This document shows, in pieces, positions 52,042 through 60,818 of a stretch of 64,000 nt of DNA (the first letter of the stretch is position 1; each line of letters starts with the position of its first letter). A program made the translations under genes and the position numbers. Source of the stretch: Rubrivivax sp. SCN 71-131 (GTDB lineage Bacteria > Pseudomonadota > Gammaproteobacteria > Burkholderiales > Burkholderiaceae_C); assembly GCA_001724995.1 (NCBI GenBank), contig MEFD01000031.1, positions 17,802-81,801 of the forward strand, written 5' to 3'. The notes under the pieces were generated by a model. The model was not told where the DNA came from, searched no databases, and saw only the letters and a program-made list of their open reading frames with translations.

Positions 52042-52371
52042 ATGGCCTCATCACCTCTCAATGACGTCCAGCACGCCAACTTCATCATCCTCAGCCTGAT
52101 CCGCGATGCCGCGCGGGCGGACCCCGGCACGGCCTGCTGCCGCTTCGGGATGACGCTCGCGCAGTTGAAGGCGATCAGCGACTTGCCGCCGGACGGGGTC
52201 ATGGCCATCGTCACCGGCATGGGCAACGAGGCCCTGTTCTTTCCGCGCGAGGATCTCGACCGCCTGCTCCAGTTGCCGCCCGCGGTGTCGGCGGTGCTCG
52301 TATCGGCGACCGCGCGCCTGCCGGCCGCCCGTGGAGCGAAGAGCGCGGCGCAACGATCGGCGTCGGCGTGA
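52042..52371 (+). CDS. FlhD-like transcriptional activator subunit (SetD analogue)
   Basis: A 109-residue FlhD-family protein. 'LNDVQHANFIILSLIRDAARADPGTACCRFGMTLAQLKAISDLPPDGVMAIV' follows FlhD's dimerisation and DNA-contact helices, including the 'RFGM' segment corresponding to RLGI/FRLG in E. coli FlhD. There are no flagellar genes around. In SXT/R391 elements a FlhDC-type pair (SetCD) switches on excision and transfer, so this is the probable master activator of the ICE. The Ala/Arg-rich tail after residue 90 is unstructured. Confidence 0.82.
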   Translation: MASSPLNDVQHANFIILSLIRDAARADPGTACCRFGMTLAQLKAISDLPPDGVMAIVTGMGNEALFFPREDLDRLLQLPPAVSAVLVSATARLPAARGAKSAAQRSASA

Positions 52372-52395
52372 AGCGCCTGGCCGCGGGGCACGCTC

Positions 52396-53487
52396 GTGGC
52401 GTTGGCGGACACACGGATCAGGTCGTTGGAAACCGCGCGCGAATGCGTGCGTCTCGGAGCCAGGCAGCGCACCATCGCCTTGCTCACGGGCCTGCCGACG
52501 AGCTTCATCTTCCACAACATTTACGACGCGGAACATCTGCCGCCACGAGGGCGCCCGCCCTATACCGAGGACTTCATCTACCGGTGCTCTCTCAGGGTGC
52601 AGGCCGAGGTCGGCATGTTCGCGACCAAGTACCGCCTGCTCACCGCCGAAGGCATTGCGCCCGCCCAGGCCCTGATCACAGCGTTCAGGCACTACAGCTC
52701 GGTTGTCCACCCGCCGTCGTTCTCGTTCGACGAGGCGTTCTTCGTCGTCTCCAACCTCGACGGCATCTGGGCAGCTTCCATCCGTACCCTAGAACTCGCC
52801 GCCTGCCGCCGTTGCGGCCGCCATCACCTGCTCCCGCACGGTGCTGCGCCGGCGGTGGCCGGTTGTCCCTATTGCCGACCCCACCGTACGGACCGCGCGC
52901 CGGCGCGTGGGCGGCCGCATGCGGACCACAGGGCTCCCGCATCAGGCACCGACACAGAAGCGGTGACGGTCCCTGCTGCACTGGAGGCCCAGATCCGATC
53001 CCTGCGCACCGAGCGCATGTTCGAACAGCTGGGCGCGCATCCGCGTGTGGTGGCCACACTCACCGGCGCGTCAGCGTCGTCCGACAGGAGGGCATCGTCG
53101 CGCCATCGCGAGGGGCCAACGCACGTCGGACGAGCGGTCAATCTGATCCGCTGGGGTGTCGCGGTCAAGACGGTCCAGCGCGCGCAGTTCTCGCTGGTCG
53201 CGACCGCCTACACCCGTCTGCTTGCCGCCGACTTCGAACCCGCGGACGCGGTGCGGGCCGCATTCGTCCACGTCTCCGCCATGCTGCCGACGGTGGAGCC
53301 GCTGTCCTTCGACCGCTGCTTCGAGGTCATCTCGATGTTCGATGCCCGCTGGGGCGCAGCCGAGCCCTCGTTCGACCTGCTGTCATGTCCCAAGTGCCAC
53401 GCCAGTTTTCTCGCAAGTCGCACCGACAGGGAGCGCGCCCACTGCCCGTTCTGCGCGTTGCTCCGCACACCGGATAAGTACCTTTGA
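52396..53487 (+). CDS. Tandem double FlhC-like activator subunit (SetC analogue)
   Basis: A 363-residue protein made of two FlhC-like units joined by a basic linker. Unit 1 (1-160): 'RSLETARECVRLGARQRTIALLTGL', 'HLPPRGRPPYTEDFIYRCSLRVQAEVGMFATKYRLL' and a zinc site 'CRRCGRHHLLPHG...CPYC'. Unit 2 (about 195-363): 'RVVATLTGAS', 'RAQFSLVATAYTRLLAADFEPADAVRAAFVHV' and a second zinc site 'CPKCHASFLASRTDRERAHCPFC'. E. coli FlhC is about 190 residues with one site. The start is GTG 52396 or TTG 52402. It lies 24 bases after the flhD-like gene. Confidence 0.82.
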   Translation: MALADTRIRSLETARECVRLGARQRTIALLTGLPTSFIFHNIYDAEHLPPRGRPPYTEDFIYRCSLRVQAEVGMFATKYRLLTAEGIAPAQALITAFRHYSSVVHPPSFSFDEAFFVVSNLDGIWAASIRTLELAACRRCGRHHLLPHGAAPAVAGCPYCRPHRTDRAPARGRPHADHRAPASGTDTEAVTVPAALEAQIRSLRTERMFEQLGAHPRVVATLTGASASSDRRASSRHREGPTHVGRAVNLIRWGVAVKTVQRAQFSLVATAYTRLLAADFEPADAVRAAFVHVSAMLPTVEPLSFDRCFEVISMFDARWGAAEPSFDLLSCPKCHASFLASRTDRERAHCPFCALLRTPDKYL

Positions 53488-53730
53488 TGGCGGCACACTT
53501 AATCCGGTCGTTGGGGCTGACCGCTCGAGTGACTGCATGCGACATCGCCGGTTACTCGTCGGCAACAACTCGCCTGACGGGTAGACCGCCAGCACGGTAG
53601 TTCGACTCCATCCGGTGTGCCGGTCTAGACGGTCAAAGCAGGATCGCCAGCCGCTTACACTTGTAGAAACATCGCGCCAATTGCATGCGCACTCTTGGCG
53701 CCCCCCAACGAATCGAGCCATAGACTATCC

Positions 53731-54225
53731 ATGCCTATCTCTCAGGCAGACCTGCGCAATGAGGCAAGGCGGGCGGGCGCGCAAACGGTCATCGCGAAGC
53801 GGGCGGGGCAGAGGACGGCATTCCTCTGCCACAGCCACCACGACCGCGAACTCGCCTTGGGCCTTCAATCCATCCTTCGTCAGCAGGGGCTGGACCTCTA
53901 CATCGACTGGCAGGACTCGACAATGCCGCCTGAGCCAAACGCGGAAACCGCGAACAAGCTGCGTCAGCGCATCATGGCGTGCGAGTGGTTCCTGTTCCTC
54001 GCGACTGGCAACTCCATGGCTTCACGCTGGTGCCCTTGGGAGCTCGGCTACGCCGACGGGAAAATGCCTCACGAAAAGATCGCCATCGTGCCGACTCGTG
54101 ATGGCCAGACGACCCACGGCAATGAGTACCTGCAACTGTACCGACGGATTGAGGTGGACAACGTCGGTGGCCTGGGCATCTTCAATCCCAACACCACGAC
54201 CGGCTACAAGGTCAGCAGCATCTAG
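53731..54225 (+). CDS. TIR-domain protein (first)
   Basis: A 164-residue protein that is essentially one TIR domain. 'RTAFLCHSHHDRELALGLQSILRQQGLDLYIDWQDS' forms strand A, helix A and the BB loop; 'CEWFLFLATGNSMASRWCPWELGYADG' contains the Glu (in PWELGYA) that is catalytic in NAD-cleaving TIRs. A likely NADase or nucleotide-signal synthase. The ATG at 53731 is chosen since upstream codons are not TIR-like. It is first in a four-gene cluster, eight bases before the second TIR gene. GC is lower than in the neighbours. Confidence 0.85.
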   Translation: MPISQADLRNEARRAGAQTVIAKRAGQRTAFLCHSHHDRELALGLQSILRQQGLDLYIDWQDSTMPPEPNAETANKLRQRIMACEWFLFLATGNSMASRWCPWELGYADGKMPHEKIAIVPTRDGQTTHGNEYLQLYRRIEVDNVGGLGIFNPNTTTGYKVSSI

Positions 54226-54233
54226 CCCAAGCC

Positions 54234-55379
54234 ATGCCTGCGCCTCTCTACCAGTGCTTGATTTTCGGCGAGCCGACTCCGGAACAACTCACAGCTCTCA
54301 GCGCTAACATCGTGAAGGCGATGGAAGATTTCGGCCTCAAGCCAGGCGAGCACTTCACGATCACCGAAGGCTACGGAGGCCACTTCGTCGAGACGGCTCC
54401 CGCAGTGGCGATGTTCTTCGGCGCCGCTGGCACCAAGCTCCTTGAGCACCCAAACCTCCTGCGGCTGAGCATCCCAGTCGTCCCACTCGTGAGCCACCTG
54501 GACAACGTCAGCATCGAGCTGCCGGAATGCCTAAGGCCCATCAACGCCCTGGCACTCACCGCCGCCGACCCCAACTTGGCCAAGCCGGCCGGCGCGGCGC
54601 TCCAGTGCCTCGGCCTGCTGCCCGCTCAACGTCGCGTCTTCGTGAGCTATCGGCGCGCCGAATCCCGCGACGCGGCGCTTCAACTCTTTGAGGAACTGTC
54701 TGCCCGGCAATTCGACGTCTTCTTGGACACCCACTCCGTCGGCGTCGCAACAGACTTCCAAGCCATGTTGTGGCATCGCCTTTGCGACTCTGACGTCGTG
54801 GTGATGCTCGACACCCCCGGCTTCTTCGAGAGCCGCTGGACTCGCGCCGAGTGGGGTCGAGCCACCGACAAGCACATCTCGATGCTCCAGGTGCTTTGGC
54901 CCGGGCACAAGGCGTCGCGCTACAGCACACTCGCGACGCCGATGCAGCTTGAGGAAGGTGACCTCGTCGACAAGAGGTTCACCGAACCCGTCGTCGAAGG
55001 CATCGCGCTTCAGGTAGAAGTTCTGCGAAGCAAGAGCGTCGCAGTGCGCCACGCCAACATCGCGGGGCACCTGCGCAGTTCCATCGAACGCCTGGGAGGC
55101 ACTGTGGAAGGCGTTGGCCAGCGCCGCACCATCTTGCTCAAAATGCCCTCGGGCAAGCCGCTCGTCGCCCACCCCAGTGTGGGCGTTCCGACAGCCGTTA
55201 CGCTGCACGAAGCCGTCCGCGATGGAGACGCACGGCCCGCAGTCGTGGTCTATGACCACGTCGGGCTTTCCCAGGATTGGATGACCCATCTCGAATGGCT
55301 GGGCACGAACTTCAAGCCCGTGAAATGGATCAGGAGCCGTCAAGCCGGCTGGGACCTCTCTGAGCTCGAGGGCATTTGA
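54234..55379 (+). CDS. Larger TIR-domain protein (second), three-part
   Basis: A 381-residue protein. Residues 1-125 form an alpha/beta domain I do not recognise ('MPAPLYQCLIFGEPTPEQLTALSANIVKAM', 'FFGAAGTKLLEHPNLLRLSIPVVPLVSHLD'). Residues about 133-265 are a TIR domain: 'RRVFVSYRRAESRDAALQLFEELSARQFDVFLDTHSV', 'SDVVVMLDTPGFFESRWTRAEWGRATDKHI' with the likely catalytic Glu in RAEWG. The C-terminal 115 residues look like a sensor or binding domain ('GKPLVAHPSVGVPTAVTLHEAVRDG'). It ends one base before the SLOG gene. Confidence 0.82.
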   Translation: MPAPLYQCLIFGEPTPEQLTALSANIVKAMEDFGLKPGEHFTITEGYGGHFVETAPAVAMFFGAAGTKLLEHPNLLRLSIPVVPLVSHLDNVSIELPECLRPINALALTAADPNLAKPAGAALQCLGLLPAQRRVFVSYRRAESRDAALQLFEELSARQFDVFLDTHSVGVATDFQAMLWHRLCDSDVVVMLDTPGFFESRWTRAEWGRATDKHISMLQVLWPGHKASRYSTLATPMQLEEGDLVDKRFTEPVVEGIALQVEVLRSKSVAVRHANIAGHLRSSIERLGGTVEGVGQRRTILLKMPSGKPLVAHPSVGVPTAVTLHEAVRDGDARPAVVVYDHVGLSQDWMTHLEWLGTNFKPVKWIRSRQAGWDLSELEGI

Positions 55380-55380
55380 C

Positions 55381-55974
55381 GTGGGCGCCGTCTTCCTCTC
55401 AGCCAGCGTGCCCGTTCCCGGCCGAGCCCCGTTCGACCAAGACTGCGAACCGCAGATGATCCAGTCTGCCGTCAGCGCGCTGGCGACCGTCGCGCTGGGC
55501 CGCAAGACCATCGTCTGGGGCGGACATCCCGCGATCACCCCCATGCTCTGGGCTTCAGCCCAAGACCTCGGCGTGCAGTACGCCACCGCCGTTCGCCTCT
55601 TCCAGACGAAGTTCATTCCGAAGGAAGACTTCCCCGAGGAGAACAAGCACTTCGCGAATGTGACGTACCTCGATGCGGTCGACGGCGACCTCGCGAAGAG
55701 CTTGTTGGCCATGCGCACGGCGATGCTCCAATCGGCCGAGTTTGACGCCGCAGTCTTCATCGGCGGCATGGAGGGCGTCATCGACGAGCACGCCCTGTTC
55801 AGCCAAATGCATCCCAAGGCAAAGTGCATCGTCATCGAAACCACTGGCGGGGCCGCCCGAAGGTTGGCCGCGACCCTGAACTACATGATCCCGGCGGACA
55901 TCGGTCCGCTGGACTTCATGAGCCTCCTCTACCGTGAGCTCGAAATCTCGCCTATCGACCAACGCAAGGGCTGA
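55381..55974 (+). CDS. SLOG-domain (cluster 3-like) nucleotide-binding protein
   Basis: A 197-residue stand-alone SLOG (SMF/DprA-LOG superfamily) protein. Typical elements are 'VFLSASVPVPGRAPFD', 'ATVALGRKTIVWGGHPAITPMLWASA', 'FDAAVFIGGMEGVIDEHALF' and 'KCIVIETTGGAARRLAATL', a Rossmann-like pocket proposed to bind or make NAD-derived signals in bacterial conflict systems. In Thoeris, the SLOG domain of ThsA senses the TIR product, but there it is fused to SIR2. Here it is free, coupled to the TIR gene upstream (stop, one base, GTG start). Confidence 0.82.
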   Translation: MGAVFLSASVPVPGRAPFDQDCEPQMIQSAVSALATVALGRKTIVWGGHPAITPMLWASAQDLGVQYATAVRLFQTKFIPKEDFPEENKHFANVTYLDAVDGDLAKSLLAMRTAMLQSAEFDAAVFIGGMEGVIDEHALFSQMHPKAKCIVIETTGGAARRLAATLNYMIPADIGPLDFMSLLYRELEISPIDQRKG

Positions 55975-56008
55975 GCCCGTCGTTGTGTACTTCGCCTCCT
56001 GCATCCCC

Positions 56009-56155
56009 ATGGTGAAGCGAATTTTCTTTAGCTTCGACTACCAAGTCGTAATCGACTTCCGGGCAGCTTCAAGCGGGGCAAGGCACCGCAAACAGCAAGT
56101 GATCAACCACGAGATTGCTAAGGCATGGGTCCGGTGCAGCATTTCCAACACTTGA
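56009..56155 (+). pseudogene. Remnant of a DUF1863 (ThsB-like) TIR gene
   Basis: A 48-codon frame starts 'MVKRIFFSFDYQVVIDFRA', which is the usual N-terminus of DUF1863 TIR proteins, then jumps to 'QQVINHEIAKAW', like the later '(W)VNHEI' segment of the family, and stops. The middle is missing. It looks like an internally deleted relative of the intact gene at 56174, not a copy of it. Confidence 0.6.
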
Positions 56156-56173
56156 TCGACCGAGGAGGGCGAC

Positions 56174-56650
56174 ATGGCACGTAGGGTGTTTTTCAGCTTT
56201 CACTACGCGCGTGATGTGCGTCGCATCATGCAGGTGCGCAACTCCTGGGTTGTTCGGCCCGAGGGCGAGGCGACGCCCTTCTATGACGCGGCTGAGTTCG
56301 AGGAGGCGAAGCGTCGCGCCGGCGGTATTGAGCAGTGGATCGAAGAACAGCTGAGGGGCACGTCCGTTACGGTCGTGCTGTTCGGCGCTGAGACGTACGA
56401 GCGGGACTGGGTCAAGCACGAGATCAAGCGGAGCTATGAACTCAAGAAGGGGATCTTGGCGATCGACATACACGGCATCAAGGACCCCCAGCGTGGTGCC
56501 GATGTGCAGGGGCGGAATCCGCTCGATCACTGGAAGGTTGGCTCGATCCCCTTCACTCAGATGTACAAGACGTACAACTGGGTTCACGACAACGGTTACG
56601 CCAACTTGCCGACCTGGATTGAGGATGCCGCTAAGTCGGTGGGTCGCTAA
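56174..56650 (+). CDS. thsB: DUF1863 TIR-like protein, ThsB family
   Basis: A 158-residue MTH538/DUF1863 TIR-like protein, the family of ThsB in the Thoeris anti-phage system. Diagnostic segments are 'RRVFFSFHYARDVRRIMQVRNSWVV', 'FYDAAEFEEAKRRAGGIEQWIEEQLRGTSVTVVLFGAETYERDWVKHEI' and 'GILAIDIHGIKDP'. ThsB detects infection and makes a cyclic ADP-ribose-type signal in known Thoeris systems. No ThsA with SIR2 or macro domain is beside it; the nearest possible partners are the SLOG and TIR proteins just upstream. The AGGAGGG ribosome site precedes the ATG. Confidence 0.85.
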   Translation: MARRVFFSFHYARDVRRIMQVRNSWVVRPEGEATPFYDAAEFEEAKRRAGGIEQWIEEQLRGTSVTVVLFGAETYERDWVKHEIKRSYELKKGILAIDIHGIKDPQRGADVQGRNPLDHWKVGSIPFTQMYKTYNWVHDNGYANLPTWIEDAAKSVGR

Positions 56651-57128
56651 CAAAGGCGTCCGTGGTCCCAACAAGTTGTACTTGCACGACGCGCCGGAGA
56701 TAGGGAATCAGAGGCAGCCCGGGTGTCACCAGGCGCACGCCGCCACGCCCAGTTCGCACAGAGTGATAGGGCCTACTGCAGTTGGATTGGCCGAGGACAA
56801 AGCCAAGGCTTCCCTCGGTCGCCTGCAGGTCGGGCTCATCAGCTTTTGCGAACCGCTTGTCTACGACGTGACTTTCCGGTGCACATCGGTTTTGTGGCGC
56901 TGAGCATTCGTCTAGCGCGCTTGCCCGGATGACGGATGACCCTGCAATGCGGCAGACGCTCCCACTTTGCCAAATCACAGCAGTGTGTCGAGAAGCGGCT
57001 GCACAAGGCAGATGCAGAACGCCTACATGGCACCCCCCGCTCTTCAGGACCATTTGAGCGCCATTTCCGCGTAGACCGCACCGCCCTGCCCGTTGAACAT
57101 CCTCCCTGCAGCCAGGCAGCGAGGCGAC
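56651..57128. other. Non-coding stretch before traI, no gene seen
   Basis: 478 bases between the ThsB-like gene and traI. I see no convincing coding frame on either strand and no clear terminator. A region next to a relaxase gene could hold the transfer origin, but I find no strong inverted-repeat/nick-site pattern that I can name. Confidence 0.5.
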
Positions 57129-58901
57129 ATGTCCATCCTCTCTATCCTCCGGCTCGGGGCCGGATCCCGCGTGCAGCCCGATGTCCGGAACGAGCCCACC
57201 GTCTACGCGACCTCGCGCGCCTACCCGTCGGTGGACCCAGGCGTGCGTGCCAGGTCCGTCGACGAGATCTTGGCCGCGCACGAGGACCTGATCTCCCGCA
57301 TCAAGCTGTGCTACGGGGCAGACCGTGCGGGCTTCGAGGCCGATCTGCTGGCGCCGATCCGCAACTACGCCGCCTTCGTCAACCTGCTGCCGGCCACCCC
57401 GGACAACTTCTTCTGCGAGGTCGGCGGGCTGTTCCGGCTCGGCCTCGAGGTGGGCTTCTATGCGCTGCAGGGCACCGACGGACACATCGTCTCCGGCCGC
57501 GCGACGATTTCGACGCGGCGCCAGCTCGAACCTCGCTGGCGCCACGCCACCTTCATCGCCGGCCTGTGCTCTGAACTGCACAGGACTCTCAGCCAGGTCG
57601 TCGTCACCGACGAACGCGGCGAGGAGTGGCCGGGCTACCTCGGTCCCCTGACGGCATGGCTGGAACGTCGCCGAGCCCGTCTCTTCTTCGTCCGATGGCT
57701 GACCAACTCCCAGGAGTCCCGGGCGCTCGGCCTGTTCGCCCTGCCGCACATCGTGTCGTCGGAGACGATGCAGCACCTCGCCACCGCCAACACGATCGCG
57801 GTGCCGCAAATGCTGTCCTGCCTCGCGGGCGCGGCGCTGTACCGCGAACAGAACATCCTGGTCGATCTCGTGAAGCGGGCCGCTGCGCTGGTGATCGATC
57901 GCGACCTGATCGCCTGCGCCAACCGGTACGGACGTCCGATCCTCGGTGCACACCTCGAGCGCTACCTGATCGACGCCATGCGCCGCCTGGTCGTCTCGCA
58001 TGCCGCGTGGGCGCCGAACTACGATCGCTCGCGGGTCTGGTACGGCCGAGAAGGCCTCTTCATCGTCTGGCCGAACGCCGTCACCGAAATCCGCAAGCTG
58101 CTGGAGGAAGACGAACTGCCCGGCATCCCGAAGGCGCCGGACACCATCCTGGAGATCCTGCTCGGCGCGGGTGTGTTCGAGCGCCGGAGCACGGGCAGCC
58201 CGATCTGGACCATCGAGCCACCGCCGGGCAAGACGGTCTTCGAAGCCGTCAAGCTGGCAGCACCTGAGATCCTGCTGCACGGCCACGGACAGAAGGTTAC
58301 CCCGCTCTCGACGCCGCTCGTATCGAAGGCCGGCACCACGACGGCATCGGTTTCGACGCCGGCCTCCGCGCCACTGGCGCCAATTCCGGCGGCCTCAGAC
58401 CTTCCAGCCGCCGAAGCACAACCGGCCGATGGCACGATCACCCCGGGGTTGGACCTCCTCGGCGACCCGCTGACGGGCCAGGCAGTCGGCCCAGAGCCAG
58501 AAAACGACTCGCCCGAAGTCGAAGCCCGGCCGGAGTTGCCGGCCGAAACCACCGCTGCACCGGCACCGGCCTTCCGACTCGTCGCACCGCTTCGCCTGAA
58601 CCCCCTGGTCCGCGACGCACTGGCCGCGGCGATCGCCTCGATGAATGGCGACTCGCGCACCGCCGACGCGATCACGGTTTCCGCCGGTGTCTTCGTCCCG
58701 CTCGAGGTCTTCAAGCGGCGACGCATCGACATTCCCGTGGTGCAGCGGTCGCTGACCGAAACCGGCATGACCGCCGTCGGCGGCAATGCGCGTTCCGGCA
58801 CTGTCCAGCACGACATGGGCGGCAAGCAGGAACTCGGCTTCGTCATCCGGGCGGACTTCGTCGAAGGCCTCGATCCGTCCGACTTCGCCCCTTCCGCCTG
58901 A
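57129..58901 (+). CDS. traI: TraI_2-type (MOBH) relaxase
   Basis: A 590-residue 'helicase/relaxase' protein of the TraI_2 family, the relaxase type of SXT, clc and related ICEs. The N-terminal domain reads 'RNYAAFVNLLPATPDNFFCEVGGLFRLGLEVGFYALQGTDG' and 'LEPRWRHATFIAGLCSELHRTLSQVVVTDERGEEWPGYL'; the C-terminal 110 residues match the TraI_2 C-terminal domain ('LVRDALAAAIASMNGDSRTADAI...VFVPLEVFKRRRID'). A Pro/Ala-rich linker lies between (about residues 400-490). Some His residues of the canonical MOBH HD-type motif are replaced in this subfamily. traD follows after 12 bases. Confidence 0.88.
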   Translation: MSILSILRLGAGSRVQPDVRNEPTVYATSRAYPSVDPGVRARSVDEILAAHEDLISRIKLCYGADRAGFEADLLAPIRNYAAFVNLLPATPDNFFCEVGGLFRLGLEVGFYALQGTDGHIVSGRATISTRRQLEPRWRHATFIAGLCSELHRTLSQVVVTDERGEEWPGYLGPLTAWLERRRARLFFVRWLTNSQESRALGLFALPHIVSSETMQHLATANTIAVPQMLSCLAGAALYREQNILVDLVKRAAALVIDRDLIACANRYGRPILGAHLERYLIDAMRRLVVSHAAWAPNYDRSRVWYGREGLFIVWPNAVTEIRKLLEEDELPGIPKAPDTILEILLGAGVFERRSTGSPIWTIEPPPGKTVFEAVKLAAPEILLHGHGQKVTPLSTPLVSKAGTTTASVSTPASAPLAPIPAASDLPAAEAQPADGTITPGLDLLGDPLTGQAVGPEPENDSPEVEARPELPAETTAAPAPAFRLVAPLRLNPLVRDALAAAIASMNGDSRTADAITVSAGVFVPLEVFKRRRIDIPVVQRSLTETGMTAVGGNARSGTVQHDMGGKQELGFVIRADFVEGLDPSDFAPSA

Positions 58902-58913
58902 GGAGTTGCGATC

Positions 58914-60818
58914 ATGCTCGTGCGTCCCTACGAAATGCCCTGGAGGCCGGCCTACGAGTTGTGGGCAGCGGCCGCCTGGGCTGGCGGCCTGTGTTACTTC
59001 GTCTACCTCGGCGGCAAGGGTCTGCTCACGGCGAGCATTGCCCTCGCGCTGGCCTTCCTCGCACTGCTGATGGCCGGCCACCGCCTGCGTCAGGGCCTCG
59101 ATGTGCTGACCGTCCGGGCATCCCTTTCCGGCAAGGCGATGCAGGTCATCACGACGCGCAGGCTTGAATCCCTGACGCGTGATCCTTCACAGGTCTTCCT
59201 GGGCTTTGGCTTCGAATGGCTGCCGGTTCACTCGCAACGCCTCTACGAACTTGCAAAGGTCAACTACAAGGACTACGCCGCACCGCCAGCCGTCCTGCGC
59301 CTGCTGGGCTACGCCGTAAACCCGCAGCCCGACTCCGAGATCGGCCTGCCCTTCATACATGGCGTCGAGCCGAGGGAGAAGGCGCTGTACCGGCCGCTGC
59401 AGAACTTCGAGGGCGGCACGCTTTTGGTGGGAACGACACAGGCCGGCAAGGGCGTGGCCCTGGGCAGTTTCCTCACCCAGGCCATCCGGCGCGGCGACGT
59501 CGTCGTCTTCATCGACCCGAAAAACAGCCGGCGCCTCAAGCGCGTGGTGCAGCGTGCCTGCAGCGACTATCGGGATGCCGACACGTTCCTGGAGTTCCAT
59601 CCGGCCTTCCCGGAACTCGGCGTGCGGCTGGACTTCACCTTCAACTGGCAGAAGCCGACCGAGATCGCCTCGCGCATCCAATCCATCATGCCGGTGGACA
59701 CAGGCGGCGCGTTCACCGCCTTCGGCTGGGATGCCGTCAATGTTGTGGTCCAAGGCCTCGTCAGTCTTGAGGACCGGCCGAACCTCATCAAGCTCACCAA
59801 GTACATCGAGGGTGGGATCGAACCGGTCCTCGAAGCGTCGCTGCAGCGGCTCTTCGACGCATCACTTGGCCCGGCCTGGCGCGACCTGCAGGAGATGCGC
59901 GCGCTGATGCAGGCGGCCGTCCGCGGCCAGATCAAGCGGCCATCCGAGGTCGCGACACCGCAGCTCATGACCTGCGTCTCGTACTACGAACAGCACATTC
60001 CCCAGAACCAGCGCGACAAGGTCATCGACTCCCAGATTCGGGTCTTCCGCCACAACCGCGAGCACTATCAGAAGATCACCGCCAACCTGCTGCCGATCCT
60101 GTCGATGCTCACCTCCGGCGACCTGGGCGGGAGCCTGTCACCCGACCCGTTCGATCTGGCGGACAAACGTCCGATCATGAACTTCGAGAAGATCGAGCGC
60201 GGTGGTCACGTGCTCTACATGTGCCTCGATTCGCTGCCCGACCCGTCGGTGGCTTCGGCCATCGGAGCGCTAGCGATCGCCGACTTGGCCGCACGCGCGG
60301 GCATGCGCTACAACCTCGGCATCACCCGCCGCATCACGCTGGTCGTCGACGAGATCGCCAACGTCATCAACCAGCCACTGATCGAGATCCTGAACAAGGG
60401 CGCCGAAGGCGGCATCCACTCCATCTGCGCGATGCAGACACTCGCCGATCTGGCCAAGCGGCTGGGGTCCGAGGATGCCGCACGCATGGCTCTGGGCAAC
60501 CTGAACAACTTGTTCGCGCTGCGCTCCAAGGATCGGCCGACGCAGGACTTCATCGTCGAGACCTTCGGCAAGACCGGCATCCACACGATGCGCGTAGGCA
60601 TCAGCCAGGGCGCAGACACGCACCTCGGGGACTGGAGCGCCGGCCAGAGCGTGCAACTCACCGAGTCGATGGAGGAGCGTGTTCCTGTCGACATCCTCGG
60701 CAAGCTGCCCAACCTGCAGTACTTCGGGTCTGTCGCCGGGCGACTCGTGAAGGGGCGCTTCCCGATTCTTGACCCGGACTTCGATCGACCGAAGGCCGTC
60801 GTCAAGGAGGCTGCGTGA
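58914..60818 (+). CDS. traD: Type IV coupling protein TraD
   Basis: A 634-residue VirD4/TraD-like ATPase that links the relaxase-DNA complex to the mating channel. Two membrane helices lie near the N-terminus ('LWAAAAWAGGLCYFVYLGG', 'TASIALALAFLALLMAG'). Walker A is 'GTTQAGKG' (about residues 172-180) and Walker B 'ITLVVDEIANV' (about 476). 'GGIHSICAMQTLADLAKRLG' is the conserved Gln-containing motif. The stop overlaps the next gene's ATG by one base (TGATG). It is the ICE-type TraD. Confidence 0.93.
   Translation: MLVRPYEMPWRPAYELWAAAAWAGGLCYFVYLGGKGLLTASIALALAFLALLMAGHRLRQGLDVLTVRASLSGKAMQVITTRRLESLTRDPSQVFLGFGFEWLPVHSQRLYELAKVNYKDYAAPPAVLRLLGYAVNPQPDSEIGLPFIHGVEPREKALYRPLQNFEGGTLLVGTTQAGKGVALGSFLTQAIRRGDVVVFIDPKNSRRLKRVVQRACSDYRDADTFLEFHPAFPELGVRLDFTFNWQKPTEIASRIQSIMPVDTGGAFTAFGWDAVNVVVQGLVSLEDRPNLIKLTKYIEGGIEPVLEASLQRLFDASLGPAWRDLQEMRALMQAAVRGQIKRPSEVATPQLMTCVSYYEQHIPQNQRDKVIDSQIRVFRHNREHYQKITANLLPILSMLTSGDLGGSLSPDPFDLADKRPIMNFEKIERGGHVLYMCLDSLPDPSVASAIGALAIADLAARAGMRYNLGITRRITLVVDEIANVINQPLIEILNKGAEGGIHSICAMQTLADLAKRLGSEDAARMALGNLNNLFALRSKDRPTQDFIVETFGKTGIHTMRVGISQGADTHLGDWSAGQSVQLTESMEERVPVDILGKLPNLQYFGSVAGRLVKGRFPILDPDFDRPKAVVKEAA

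Noticed and set aside
52042..53487. FlhD/FlhC pair as flagellar master regulators
   Set aside because: No flagellar genes are around, the FlhC is an unusual double-domain form, and the location inside a conjugative element favours a SetCD-like role.
56651..57128. Short open frames in the gap before traI
   Set aside because: They have no ribosome sites, no recognisable domains, and odd composition on both strands.
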